14,373 bases of DNA from Anaerolineales bacterium UBA3082 (GTDB taxonomy: Bacteria > Chloroflexota > Anaerolineae > UBA7937). The stretch spans positions 52,917 to 67,289 of the forward strand of contig DFBK01000030.1 of assembly GCA_002366595.1 (NCBI GenBank), written 5' to 3'. Of this stretch, positions 1 through 6,272 are shown piece by piece; position 1 is the stretch's first letter, and each line of letters starts with the position of its first letter. Under the pieces are notes generated by a model that was not told where the DNA came from, searched no databases, and was given only the letters and a program-made list of their open reading frames with translations. Both the position numbers and the translations under genes were made by a program.

Positions 1-131
1 ACCTTGATGAAGATCTCCATCAGGTCGCCGCAGATGGGGTTCCCTTCTTTCCCCACACCGTCCGGATCCTCTATCACCCCCACATTGCGGGGGTTCATAA
101 AATGATCCATCACCTTTTCGGAATACATCAT
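1..131 (-). CDS. iscU: Iron-sulfur cluster scaffold, IscU/NifU N-terminal type (partial, N-terminus only)
   Basis: The reverse strand encodes about 43 residues and then runs off the window edge. The protein begins MMYSEKVMDHFMNPRNVG and contains NPICGD, the first cysteine-ligand motif of IscU/NifU scaffolds (Cys34 and Asp36 of this start). In that family the protein holds a nascent [2Fe-2S] cluster built from sulfur supplied by a cysteine desulfurase. Two adjacent ATG codons (at 131 and 128) could start it; GGGAG just upstream fits the second slightly better. It lies 32 nt after the ArsA-type ATPase and is the last visible gene of the regulator-cysK-iscS-ATPase-scaffold operon. The remaining two cysteine ligands lie outside the window, so completeness cannot be judged. 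Confidence 0.9.
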   Translation of the reverse strand, partial: MMYSEKVMDHFMNPRNVGVIEDPDGVGKEGNPICGDLMEIFIK

Positions 132-163
132 CTTCTCCCTCTCTTAGACGAGGCTGGAATCGA

Positions 164-1090
164 TCAAGGGGCGAAAAGCACCCTCTCTAACTCCTTCAGC
201 CTTTCTACCCCTTTCATCTCGTAGGGGAAAAGGGGCAGTTGGATGATCTTCATCTCCTCCCCATATTCCCTAACTAACATCTCGATATAGATGATCTGCA
301 TCTCTCTTCTCTTCCTATGGAAGTCGCAATCGGGCTCCTTTATCACGTTGTTTATGATGAGATAGGGCATATCGAACCCATGCCTTTTGAACTCCCTCAC
401 CAGCCTCTGGGTCTGATAGACTCCCAGGGCCTCGGGGATAGTCACCAGCATGAACTTGGTCTTCTTGGGGTCCCTTATGAAATCGGTGACCTCCTCAGCC
501 AGCGCCCTCCAATTCCTTATTATCTCCAGGAAGGGCACCTTCTTCAGGTTGAGGGTGTCGCGGACCTCTAGGTAGAACTTGGGAGCCATGCGCAGATGCT
601 CTATGAATTTATAGGGCAAATTCAGGAGGCGCAGGGTGTCCCCGGCGGGGGCTGTATCCCAGACCACCAGGTCATACCTTCCACCCTTCACCCTATCCAC
701 GATATAGTCTAACATGAACTCTTCCTGGATCCCTGGCGCTATGGCCACGTAGTTTATCACCTCTTCATATCCCATGTCTACAATGGCAGAGGCCGCCTCA
801 TACACCTCGGGCCCGAACTTCTCCTTCCACCTCCTCATCACCTCTTCCGGGCTTATCTCCAGCCCATAGAGGTTCTCCACCCCTCCTATCTGCCTCTCCA
901 CCGGGCCTATCTCTACCTCAAATATGTCGGAGAGGGAAGGGGTCAGATCGCTGGAGACGATGAGCGTCTTATTGCCCGCCAAAGCGTAATGAAGGGCCGT
1001 GGTCGCAGAGCAGGTCGTCTTTCCCACCCCACCTTTCCCTCCGAACATGAGGACACGTTTATCGTTGCGATCTAGATCTAAAAGAGACAT
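164..1090 (-). CDS. ArsA/GET3-family ATPase within Fe-S operon
   Basis: 308 residues. A deviant Walker A motif of the SIMIBI class (GGKGGVGKTT, residues 17-26) marks a dimeric P-loop ATPase of the ArsA/GET3 group. Switch I reads SSDLTPSLSD (46-55), keeping Asp48 but lacking the usual DPAH. Switch II reads DTAPAGDTLRLL (145-156), where the family usually has DTAPTGHTLR. Near the C-terminus, residues 254-265 (DCDFHRKRREMQ) resemble the ArsA/GET3 C-x-x-C...R...Q region, but only one cysteine (Cys255) remains and His258 takes the other place. ArsA drives arsenite export and GET3 delivers tail-anchored proteins. Neither partner is visible here. The gene starts 6 nt after the iscS stop codon, and its AGGAG overlaps that stop, so it is probably translationally coupled. 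A role in Fe-S or sulfur handling is inferred from position only. Confidence 0.85.
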   Translation of the reverse strand: MSLLDLDRNDKRVLMFGGKGGVGKTTCSATTALHYALAGNKTLIVSSDLTPSLSDIFEVEIGPVERQIGGVENLYGLEISPEEVMRRWKEKFGPEVYEAASAIVDMGYEEVINYVAIAPGIQEEFMLDYIVDRVKGGRYDLVVWDTAPAGDTLRLLNLPYKFIEHLRMAPKFYLEVRDTLNLKKVPFLEIIRNWRALAEEVTDFIRDPKKTKFMLVTIPEALGVYQTQRLVREFKRHGFDMPYLIINNVIKEPDCDFHRKRREMQIIYIEMLVREYGEEMKIIQLPLFPYEMKGVERLKELERVLFAP

Positions 1091-1096
1091 CTTCTC

Positions 1097-2272
1097 CTAT
1101 GAAGCCCTGGTGTAGAGGGGGGACATGGAGCGCAACCGCTCTACTATCCCCGGCAAGACTTCCAAGAGATAGTCCACATCCTCCTCGCTATTCTCATGCC
1201 CCAGGGTAAGGCGTAAAGAGCCATGGGCCACCTCGGGAGGGATGCCCATGGCCAAGAGGACATGGGAGGGTTCAAGGGAGGCCGAGGTACAGGCGGAACC
1301 GCTGGAAGCGGCTATGCCCATCATATCCAAGCCCAGAAGCATCCCTTCCCCCTCTACATAATTTATGGTGAAACTGGCGCTGTTCGGTAGCCTCTCTTTA
1401 GGGTGACCGGTCAACTGGGTGTCCGGGATGGAGGAGAGGACACCCTCGATCAAGCGGTCTCGGAGGGCTATGAGTTTGCGGTTATTTTCCTCTCGCTGCT
1501 CCTGGGCCAACTTGAGCGCCGTGGCCAACCCCACGATGCCGGCCACGTTCTCCGTCCCCGCCCGTCGGTTCAGTTCATGAGCCCCGCCGGTCTGGGTGGG
1601 GAGAAGCCGCACCCCTCGCCGCAGGTAGAGAACCCCCACCCCCTTGGGGCCGTAGAACTTGTGGGCCGAAAGGGAGAGAAGATCTACGTTAAGGGCTTTT
1701 ACATCTAGGTCTAAGGCTCCTCCCGCCTGGACAGCGTCAGTGTGGAAGGGTATCTTGTGGGCTCGAGCGATCTCCCCTATCTCGGCGATGGGCTCGATGG
1801 TCCCCACCTCGTTGTTGGCATACATAATGGTGATGAGGATTGTCTTCTCAGTGATAGCCTTCTCCACATCGGCGGGATCGACACGTCCGTACCTATCTAC
1901 CGGCAAATAAGTCACCTCAAAGCCAAAACGCTTCTCCAGTTGGTCGCAGGTGTGGCCCACGGCGTGATGCTCGATGGGGGAGGTGATGATATGTTTCCCC
2001 TTATCCCGGCGCAAGAAGGCTACCCCTCGGATGGCCAAATTATCGCTCTCCGAGCCGCAACTGGTGAAGATTATCTCCCTGGGGGTGCAGTTTAAGATCT
2101 GGGCCACATCGGCCCGGGCCCCATCTATCGCTTTGCGCGCCTCCTGTCCCAGGCGGTAGACGCTAGAGGCGTTGCCGTACCGCTCGGTGAAGTAGGGGAG
2201 CATGGCCTCCACTACCCGAGGGTCCACCGGAGTGGTGGCTGCATGATCCATATATACCGTATGTTTGGTCAT
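1097..2272 (-). CDS. iscS: Cysteine desulfurase, class I (IscS/NifS)
   Basis: 391 residues, full length. A fold-type I PLP enzyme that takes sulfur from cysteine as a persulfide and gives alanine. Visible residues: the PLP lysine Lys205 in SAHKFYGPKG, the PLP-stacking histidine region EHHAV (101-105), Asp179 in HTDAVQ, and the persulfide-forming Cys328 in the long mobile loop SSGSACTSASLEPSHVL, which is typical of class I (IscS-like) rather than class II (SufS-like) enzymes. Numbering is almost identical to E. coli IscS. It starts 3 nt after the cysK stop codon, with a GAAGGGG site inside the end of cysK, so the two are likely coupled: CysK makes the cysteine that this enzyme consumes. The ATPase and IscU genes follow directly. 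Confidence 0.96.
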   Translation of the reverse strand: MTKHTVYMDHAATTPVDPRVVEAMLPYFTERYGNASSVYRLGQEARKAIDGARADVAQILNCTPREIIFTSCGSESDNLAIRGVAFLRRDKGKHIITSPIEHHAVGHTCDQLEKRFGFEVTYLPVDRYGRVDPADVEKAITEKTILITIMYANNEVGTIEPIAEIGEIARAHKIPFHTDAVQAGGALDLDVKALNVDLLSLSAHKFYGPKGVGVLYLRRGVRLLPTQTGGAHELNRRAGTENVAGIVGLATALKLAQEQREENNRKLIALRDRLIEGVLSSIPDTQLTGHPKERLPNSASFTINYVEGEGMLLGLDMMGIAASSGSACTSASLEPSHVLLAMGIPPEVAHGSLRLTLGHENSEEDVDYLLEVLPGIVERLRSMSPLYTRAS

Positions 2273-2275
2273 CCT

Positions 2276-3205
2276 TTAGACCCCTTCAAAAAGTTCGGTA
2301 CTTAGATACCTTTCCCCTGTATCGGGCAGAATAGCGACGATCACCTTACCTTCGTTCTCTGGCCTCTTGGCTACCTCTAAGGCAGCGAAGGCGGCAGCGC
2401 CAGAGGAGACGCCGGCCAATATGCCCTCCTCTCTGGCCAAGCGACGGGTCATCTCCTTGGCCTCCTCGTTCTTAACTCTTATTATCTCATCCACCAGGTC
2501 TAACCTTAAGACCTCGGAGATGAAGCCATCACCTATCCCCTGAATAAGGTGGGGACCAGGTTTGCCCCCGGAGAGGACTGGAGAGGCGGCTGGCTCCACG
2601 GCGATGGCCTTAAGAGCGGGTTTGAGAGGTTTTATCCCCTCCGCCACGCCAGTGATGGTCCCTCCTGTTCCCACGCCAGCCACGACAATATCTACTTTCC
2701 CCTCGGTATCCTCCCAGATCTCTTTGGCCGTGGTCCGGCGATGGATCTCCGGGTTGGCTGGGTTCTTGAACTGCTGGGGGATGAAATACCTGGAGTCCTG
2801 CGCCGCTAACTCTTCGGCCTTACTTACCGCCCCGGGCATTCCGTCGGCTCTGGGAGTCAGGATGAGTTCCGCACCTAAAGCCTTAAGCAACTTCCTCCGC
2901 TCTAGTGTCATCGTCTCGGGCATGGTGACAGCCAGCCTATACCCCTTGGCCGCGCAGACGAAAGCCAGGGCGATGCCCGTATTGCCGCTAGTTGGTTCCA
3001 AGATGATGGTCTCCTCCTTGATGAGCCCCTCCCGTTCCGCGGCCTCGATCATGCTCACCCCGATGCGGTCCTTGGCGCTGGAGAGAGGATTAAAAGATTC
3101 CAGTTTGGCAAGTATGGTGGCCTCCACTCCCTTTGTGACCCTGTTTAACCTCACAAGAGGCGTGTGGCCGATAGTTTTAGTAATATCTTCGTAGATCCTT
3201 CCCAT
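2276..3205 (-). CDS. cysK: Cysteine synthase (O-acetylserine sulfhydrylase)
   Basis: 309 residues from the ATG at 3205. PLP enzyme of fold type II that replaces the acetyl group of O-acetylserine with sulfide to form cysteine. Motifs: N-terminal ITKTIGHTPLVRLNRV, PLP lysine Lys45 in NPLSSAKDRIG, the substrate/phosphate loop PTSGNTG (71-77), GVGTGGTITG (177-186), and the C-terminal SSGA and PDTGERYLS. An in-frame TTG at 3247 would add 14 residues. I prefer 3205 because the family normally begins about ten residues before the TIGHTPL motif and because GAGG lies about 8 nt upstream. O-acetylserine versus O-phosphoserine as the substrate cannot be settled from the sequence. It is second in the operon, 123 nt after the Rrf2 regulator. 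Confidence 0.94.
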   Translation of the reverse strand: MGRIYEDITKTIGHTPLVRLNRVTKGVEATILAKLESFNPLSSAKDRIGVSMIEAAEREGLIKEETIILEPTSGNTGIALAFVCAAKGYRLAVTMPETMTLERRKLLKALGAELILTPRADGMPGAVSKAEELAAQDSRYFIPQQFKNPANPEIHRRTTAKEIWEDTEGKVDIVVAGVGTGGTITGVAEGIKPLKPALKAIAVEPAASPVLSGGKPGPHLIQGIGDGFISEVLRLDLVDEIIRVKNEEAKEMTRRLAREEGILAGVSSGAAAFAALEVAKRPENEGKVIVAILPDTGERYLSTELFEGV

Positions 3206-3328
3206 GCTCAGGCCTCGCTTTCTCGCTCTGTTGCCCCCTACTACCAACCTAGAACCCTCTGTAGCGAGAAACTCTCTCCTCGGCTAATTTTGGGGTTAAG
3301 CCTTCTGCCCTGTCGCACTTGGTCATTT

Positions 3329-3733
3329 TCATGCTAAGTCCGCCAAAGTGGTGGAATCCAGTATCTCGGCGATGCCGTCGCGTACCCTCTTCCAGACTAC
3401 CCGCGTGGAGCAGGTTTTGCTCATCTCACAACACTCCAACTCCACCGACTCCAATAGACACTCCACAGGAGCGATGGTTACCTCCAGGGCCCGCATTATC
3501 TCGCCCATGGTAATGGCCTCAGGCTCCTGGGTCAGGGCATAGCCGCCCTTAGCCCCGCGCTTGCTCTTCACCAGGCCAGCCTTTCTCAAGAGAGCGACAA
3601 TCTGTTCCAGATAGGCGAGGGGGAGGCCCTGGCGTCGTGCCACCTCGGAGAGGGGGGTATGACCCTGGCCGAAATCGCGCGCCAACTCGGCCATCACCCG
3701 AAGCCCATATTCCCCTTTAGTGGTGATGCGCAT
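3329..3733 (-). CDS. iscR: Rrf2-family transcription regulator, IscR-like
   Basis: 134 residues, the usual Rrf2 length. The N-terminus MRITTKGEYGLRVM is the Rrf2 signature. A winged helix covers roughly residues 25-68, with recognition region PLAYLEQIVALLRKAGLV and the wing SKRGAKGGYAL. Cysteines 92, 101/102 and 108 fall where IscR carries its [2Fe-2S] ligands (Cys92, 98 and 104 in E. coli), so this is probably an Fe-S-sensing repressor rather than the cysteine-free CymR type. The exact ligand spacing differs. It is first in the operon and lies directly downstream of a strong promoter with an IscR-like palindrome over the start point, which fits negative autoregulation. A CymR-like role in cysteine control is the main alternative, given that cysK follows. 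Confidence 0.88.
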   Translation of the reverse strand: MRITTKGEYGLRVMAELARDFGQGHTPLSEVARRQGLPLAYLEQIVALLRKAGLVKSKRGAKGGYALTQEPEAITMGEIMRALEVTIAPVECLLESVELECCEMSKTCSTRVVWKRVRDGIAEILDSTTLADLA

Positions 3734-3741
3734 AAGTAATT

Positions 3742-3758
3742 CCTAGTAAAATAGTCGG
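3742..3758 (-). promoter_or_regulatory. Candidate IscR/Rrf2 operator overlapping the start point
   Basis: The minus strand reads CCGACTATTTTACTAGG. It agrees with the core of the IscR type-1 motif (YYGACTRWWWYAGTCRR) at 15 of 17 positions. Of the eight non-degenerate positions, six match: GACT fully, and A and T of AGTC. The outer ATAS/STAT arms match poorly. It covers the predicted transcription start of the regulator's own operon, the expected place for autorepression. Confidence 0.55.
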
Positions 3759-3763
3759 AAATA

Positions 3764-3792
3764 ATAATACCATGTTTGGTCTTATTTGTCAA
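3764..3792 (-). promoter_or_regulatory. Promoter of the iscR-cysK-iscS operon
   Basis: On the minus strand, TTGACA (3792-3787) is followed after exactly 17 nt by TATTAT (3769-3764), an almost perfect vegetative promoter. The predicted start near 3757 gives an approximately 24-nt leader before the regulator ATG at 3733. The -35 box lies only about 13 bp from the nearest end of the dead insertion sequence, so the IS landed just upstream without destroying it. Confidence 0.85.
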
Positions 3793-3869
3793 GGTGACGC
3801 TTGATGTTGTTTAACATCTGAATTGTCCGCTATTCTATCTCCAAAGCGGGTAGAAAGAAGGTGGGATAG

Positions 3870-4951
3870 ATGAAAGCGGATTTTGAACGAAAGGTTGCCA
3901 TTGTGAAGCAAATATTGGAGGGCAGGATCTCGGGGGCAGTTAGCGCAAAAGCTTTAGGACGCTCTTCAAGAACCATCAGGCGTTACCTCGGGGCCAGAGG
4001 GGTTGAAGGGTCATCGGCATAGCAATGATGGGGAGCCCGCTCTCAAGGAGGAGATGGAAATTGTCAGAAGGGAGGGGGGTTAGAGAGCAGCCAAAGAGAT
4101 CATGAGATCTTAAAACTCAAAGTTCATCCGGTAACCATCTCAACTCTGAGGGGGTGAAGCCCCTAAAGAGGTTGGTAGCTAAACACCCGAACAATCTCTG
4201 GCAAGCGGAGATCATGGGTAAGGCTAAGTTTCCCCAGATGGGGGTGATGTATCTGATTGCAACCATTGATGATCATTCCAGATTCATTCTCTCTGGTAAG
4301 TGGTTTAGGAAGCAAACCAAGATCAATGTCTTTAGGGTTTGGTATCACGCTCTCTGCCATGGTCAAGCCGATTACCAGTATTATGCCCAACTCCTGGGGA
4401 TAGAACTCATCTATGCCCACAAAGCTCGAACAAAGGGTAAGATCGAAAGGTTCTGGAGGTTCGTTTCCCACCGGGATCCTTGACGGACAACAGGACTTTG
4501 TCAGAGAGGTCTCAGTGATAAATCAATAGAAGAACTCAATAAAAGGTGGTTCAATCAGGGGTTTCATGAAAAACTGCCAGGATACCCCCCAGCTTGCTGG
4601 GGGGAGGAATGGCGAGCGGGGGCTTGGGGGCGGCAGCCCCCAATACAATCCTTCCGCTGGCTAAGCCCCGCAGCTTGCTGCGGGGTGGTTAACCCTAACG
4701 GATTAGGGATGGGCAATCGGACACTGAGTGAGGTCTACCTCCTCTCAGAAAGGAGGAAAGACCCGAGGGAGCTGAGGACCATGCTGGTCATTGAGGAAAG
4801 ACGAAAGGTAATGTACGACTCCACCATCTCTCTCTATAGTCACCGATACCGAGTTCCGCCAGGATACATCAACTGTCGGATCTGGGTAAAGATCGTAGGA
4901 GACAAGGTCATCTTTTCCCTACGGGATCCTGTAAGGAGAGGCGATGAGTAA
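3870..4951 (+). pseudogene. DDE transposase (HTH + rve core + Mu-transposase C-terminal type), inactivated
   Basis: The gene starts at ATG 3870 after GAAGGTGG and encodes a helix-turn-helix (ALGRSSRTIRRYL) before a stop at 4020-4022. Coding resumes in other frames: a LKVHP..ISTLRG stretch near 4110-4150, then the integrase core from about 4154 (HPNNLWQAEIMG...YLIATIDDHSRFI...GKIERFWRFV). A stop at 4481-4483 follows, bypassed by a frame change through DGQQDFVREVS, and then a return to the previous frame for SIEELNKRWFNQ and the C-terminal YRVPPGYI region, ending at 4951. The first catalytic Asp (normally WQADIM) is Glu. The stretch that should carry the second Asp (VDNG region) is missing between VWYHALCHG and QADYQYYAQLLGIEL. 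Only the final Glu in GKIERF is intact. It cannot be functional. Confidence 0.9.
4584..4703. repeat. 120-bp triple-hairpin insertion bounded by GGAT
   Basis: This segment interrupts the transposase between LPG and LGMGNRT. Removing 120 bp restores a continuous LPGLGMGNRTL reading. GGAT occurs at both borders (4580-4583 and 4700-4703). Inside are three strong hairpins: CCCCCCAGC-TT-GCTGGGGGG (4585-4604), TTGGGGGC-GGCA-GCCCCCAA (4624-4643), and CCCCGCAGC-TT-GCTGCGGGG (4666-4685). The first and third share the core CAGCTTGCTG in the same orientation. The length is a multiple of three and has no stop in the transposase frame, adding 40 codons. It resembles a REP/BIME-like or IS200/IS605-derived non-autonomous element. 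Confidence 0.7.
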
Positions 4952-5097
4952 GGTTATCTGGAAACAGAGGGTCAAGATCTAGGACACCGAACTAGGATAG
5001 TCTGTCCGGACAATTGAGAGGTTAAGTTACATTAGGCTAGAAAAGAACTTCTTTCTATAAATAAGAGAAGATGAGTCACGGATAGCGCCGGGAAGGG
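4952..5097. other. IS right end and short intergenic stretch
   Basis: This holds the noncoding tail of the insertion sequence, its right inverted repeat (5007-5025), and about 70 nt before the end of the next minus-strand gene. A weak A/T-rich inverted repeat near 5040-5060 lies downstream of that gene, but it is not convincing as a terminator. I see no gene here. Confidence 0.5.
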
Positions 5098-5745
5098 TTA
5101 GGAGAGTTTCATCACCGGTAGGCGGCGGTTCACGGCGTCTAAGGCCGCCCTTGCGCTGGCCTCTCTCTCCCCCTCGCCCCCGATGAAACTAACCCCCAAG
5201 AGGGTCTCTTCGCCAGCGGGGAAGAGGTAAGAGACCCGCACCACTATGATCTTTCTCTCTCTCAAATCGAACCGCTCCACTCCTTGTAGAGCCAGTTCCG
5301 CCTTGGCTCCCACTACCTGCTGGAGAGCGTTGAGAGTGGCCTGGGCCACTAGTTCCGCTTCCCCTACCCCCTCACCCTTGGCCAAACCTACATGCAGCCC
5401 TTCCGGGCTCCCGATTTGAACCTCCGCCTCTGCGCCAAGCGGCCCGACCTGGCAATGCACGGAGATAAGTTTGAGGCGGGAGAGGCCCAGCGGTAAAATC
5501 TGTTCCTCCCCCAACTGGACGAGACTTATCTTCCGGTAGTCCACTCGAAAACCGAACTTGACGAAAAGGAGCGACTCGATGTCCCTGACGATTTGCTTTG
5601 GAGCCCGCTCCGTGGAGGCCATAACATGGATCTCGGAGAGGTCACCCTTATCACCGGGAACTACCCGGTTAGCGACCACGCCTTGAACCTGATTGATGGC
5701 CCCCTCCAACTCCCGGGGGTCGAGTACGCGGCTGTGTTGGGCCAT
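5098..5745 (-). CDS. Conserved protein of unknown function
   Basis: 215 residues from the ATG at 5745. I cannot assign a function. There are two visible parts. An N-terminal domain (about 1-80) carries a conserved-looking core, DLSEIHVMASTERAPKQIVR followed by DIESLL and FGFRVDYRKISLVQL. A C-terminal part (about 90-210) contains two similar helix-forming stretches (ELVAQATLNALQQV and EASARAALDAVNRRL) around beta-rich segments, perhaps a duplicated alpha-beta fold. There is no signal peptide or membrane segment. An in-frame ATG at 5859 would add 38 residues, but a TATAAT promoter lies inside that extension and AGGAAGG sits 6 nt before 5745, so the shorter start is preferred. I have an impression of similar EIHV..S..R.PKQ..RDIES proteins in other bacteria without a known role; that is recollection, not a search. 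Confidence 0.75.
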   Translation of the reverse strand: MAQHSRVLDPRELEGAINQVQGVVANRVVPGDKGDLSEIHVMASTERAPKQIVRDIESLLFVKFGFRVDYRKISLVQLGEEQILPLGLSRLKLISVHCQVGPLGAEAEVQIGSPEGLHVGLAKGEGVGEAELVAQATLNALQQVVGAKAELALQGVERFDLRERKIIVVRVSYLFPAGEETLLGVSFIGGEGEREASARAALDAVNRRLPVMKLS

Positions 5746-5776
5746 GAACGACCTTCCTCTCCTGATCTTTTCGCTT

Positions 5777-5805
5777 ATTATAACCCAGAAGTCAACCCCA
5801 AGCAA
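5777..5805 (-). promoter_or_regulatory. Promoter of the 215-aa conserved gene
   Basis: On the minus strand, TTGCTT (5805-5800) is followed after 17 nt by a perfect TATAAT (5782-5777). The predicted start near 5770 gives a leader of about 25 nt to the ATG at 5745. The -35 box is weak (three of six). Its place inside the longer reading frame argues for the shorter protein. Confidence 0.6.
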
Positions 5806-5859
5806 CGCCTTCGTTTCATCGCTTCTAGATGGGTGGGTCTCTCCACTGCTCCCTCCCAT

Positions 5860-5961
5860 CTCTCGGCGATAGAGGATGTAGCGTTTCTGTTCCCTAAAGC
5901 CGACCCCTCCATATAGATGGGTGGCGTCGGTGAGGCTAGCCTTGACGACCGAGTAGGTGAG
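5860..5961 (-). pseudogene. Possible GNAT acetyltransferase C-terminal fragment
   Basis: Between a TGA (5962-5964) and the frame of the downstream gene, the minus strand encodes a 34-residue stretch containing SLTDATHLYGGVGFREQKRY followed by ILYRRE. The pattern ...A..LY...GF......Y.. is the usual C-terminal motif of GNAT N-acetyltransferases. No start codon and no acetyl-CoA loop (R-x-x-G-x-G/A) in the same frame is present, so at most this is the tail of a lost gene. The call rests on a short motif and could be chance. Confidence 0.35.
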
Positions 5962-6052
5962 TCAAACCAACTCCCCGGTAACGCTTCACCAGGTTGAAAT
6001 TCCACTCCACGAAGGTGTAAGAGGCCTTGGCCTCGTAAAGAAAGCGGTTCAT
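5936..6052 (-). pseudogene. Possible truncated ABC-2-type permease N-terminus
   Basis: An ATG at 6052, preceded by a purine-rich AGAGGTGAGAGGG, opens a 38-codon frame. It begins MNRFLYEAKASYTFVEWNFN, continues LVKRY, and ends at a TAG at 5936. This looks like the cytoplasmic N-terminus of some bacterial ABC-2 transporter permeases, which typically start with an amphipathic stretch containing F..RNFNL..RY before the first membrane helix. Here the membrane part is absent and the frame runs into unrelated sequence, so the gene would be dead. The resemblance is from memory and short. An alternative is a random open frame. Confidence 0.3.
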
Positions 6053-6114
6053 CCCTCTCACCTCTACCAAGAAGACCGTGGGGTAGCCCACGGCCCGAAA
6101 CAAAACCGCGGGCC

Positions 6115-6169
6115 CTAGTGCGCCCGCGGCCAAAACTTACCATACCTTACTAGCGCATGGGCGCACTAG
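6115..6169. repeat. Nested inverted repeats
   Basis: CTAGTGCGCCC (6115-6125) pairs perfectly with GGGCGCACTAG (6159-6169) across a 33-nt spacer. The left arm also belongs to a second inverted repeat, CCGCGGGC (6106-6113) with GCCCGCGG (6122-6129), so two alternative stems compete for it. A further partial palindrome, TAGCGC/GCGCACTA, lies at 6151-6168. It falls within the transcript of the minus-strand promoter at 6242-6270. It could be a small repeat element or an RNA structure. It has no U-run, so it is not a standard terminator. Confidence 0.5.
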
Positions 6170-6211
6170 CCAAGGAGAAACGGCGATGGTACCTCTTGAA
6201 TCGTAGCGCAC
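6137..6211 (-). CDS. Short open frame (24 aa) behind a strong promoter and ribosome site
   Basis: GTG at 6211 lies behind AAGGAGGTGAAGAG, about 30 nt from the predicted start of the divergent minus-strand promoter. It encodes a 24-residue peptide beginning MRYDSRGTIAVSPWLVRP and ending at TAA (6137). Part of it overlaps the right arm of the 6115-6169 inverted repeat. It could be a leader peptide, or the surviving start of a gene destroyed by the repeat. A second GTG at 6218 in another frame would give a 17-residue peptide. No family is recognised. Confidence 0.3.
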   Translation of the reverse strand: MRYDSRGTIAVSPWLVRPCASKVW

Positions 6212-6241
6212 CTCTTCACCTCCTTACAGAAGGTCGCACTC

Positions 6242-6270
6242 ATTATAGCGGAAGGGGTGATAGTGGTCAA
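6242..6270 (-). promoter_or_regulatory. Strong minus-strand promoter with no intact gene
   Basis: TTGACC (6270-6265), 17 nt, then perfect TATAAT (6247-6242). A good Shine-Dalgarno follows at about 6214-6224. Everything downstream to 5860 looks fragmentary, so this promoter appears to have outlived its gene, or it drives only short peptides or RNA. Confidence 0.75.
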
Positions 6271-6272
6271 AG

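Larger units (their letters stand above)
3811..5025. mobile_element. Degenerate insertion sequence with DDE (rve-type) transposase
   Basis: Terminal inverted repeats match at 17 of 19 positions: TTAACATCTGAATTGTCCG at 3811-3829, and TTAACCTCTCAATTGTCCG read on the minus strand at 5025-5007. Weaker similarity continues outward to TGT on both sides (3805 and 5031), giving a likely element of about 1.23 kb. I could not find a convincing target-site duplication, so the element is probably old. It holds one transposase pseudogene on the plus strand and a secondary 120-bp hairpin insertion. The order helix-turn-helix, integrase core, Mu-type C-terminal domain resembles IS481-like and related elements; the exact family is inferred. 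Confidence 0.85.

Noticed and set aside
4585..4685. Triple hairpins as a CRISPR array
   Set aside because: There are only two related units with non-uniform spacing and no spacer pattern or cas genes.
3805..5031. Target-site duplication flanking the insertion sequence
   Set aside because: Flanks near both possible ends were compared and no convincing direct repeat was found.
5040..5060. A/T-rich inverted repeat as a terminator for the 215-aa gene
   Set aside because: The stem is weak and mismatched with no proper U-run, so it is not called as a terminator.
5746..5859. N-terminal extension of the 215-aa gene to the ATG at 5859
   Set aside because: A TATAAT promoter lies within it and the 5745 ATG has the better ribosome site; the added residues look like low-complexity read-through of an upstream fragment.
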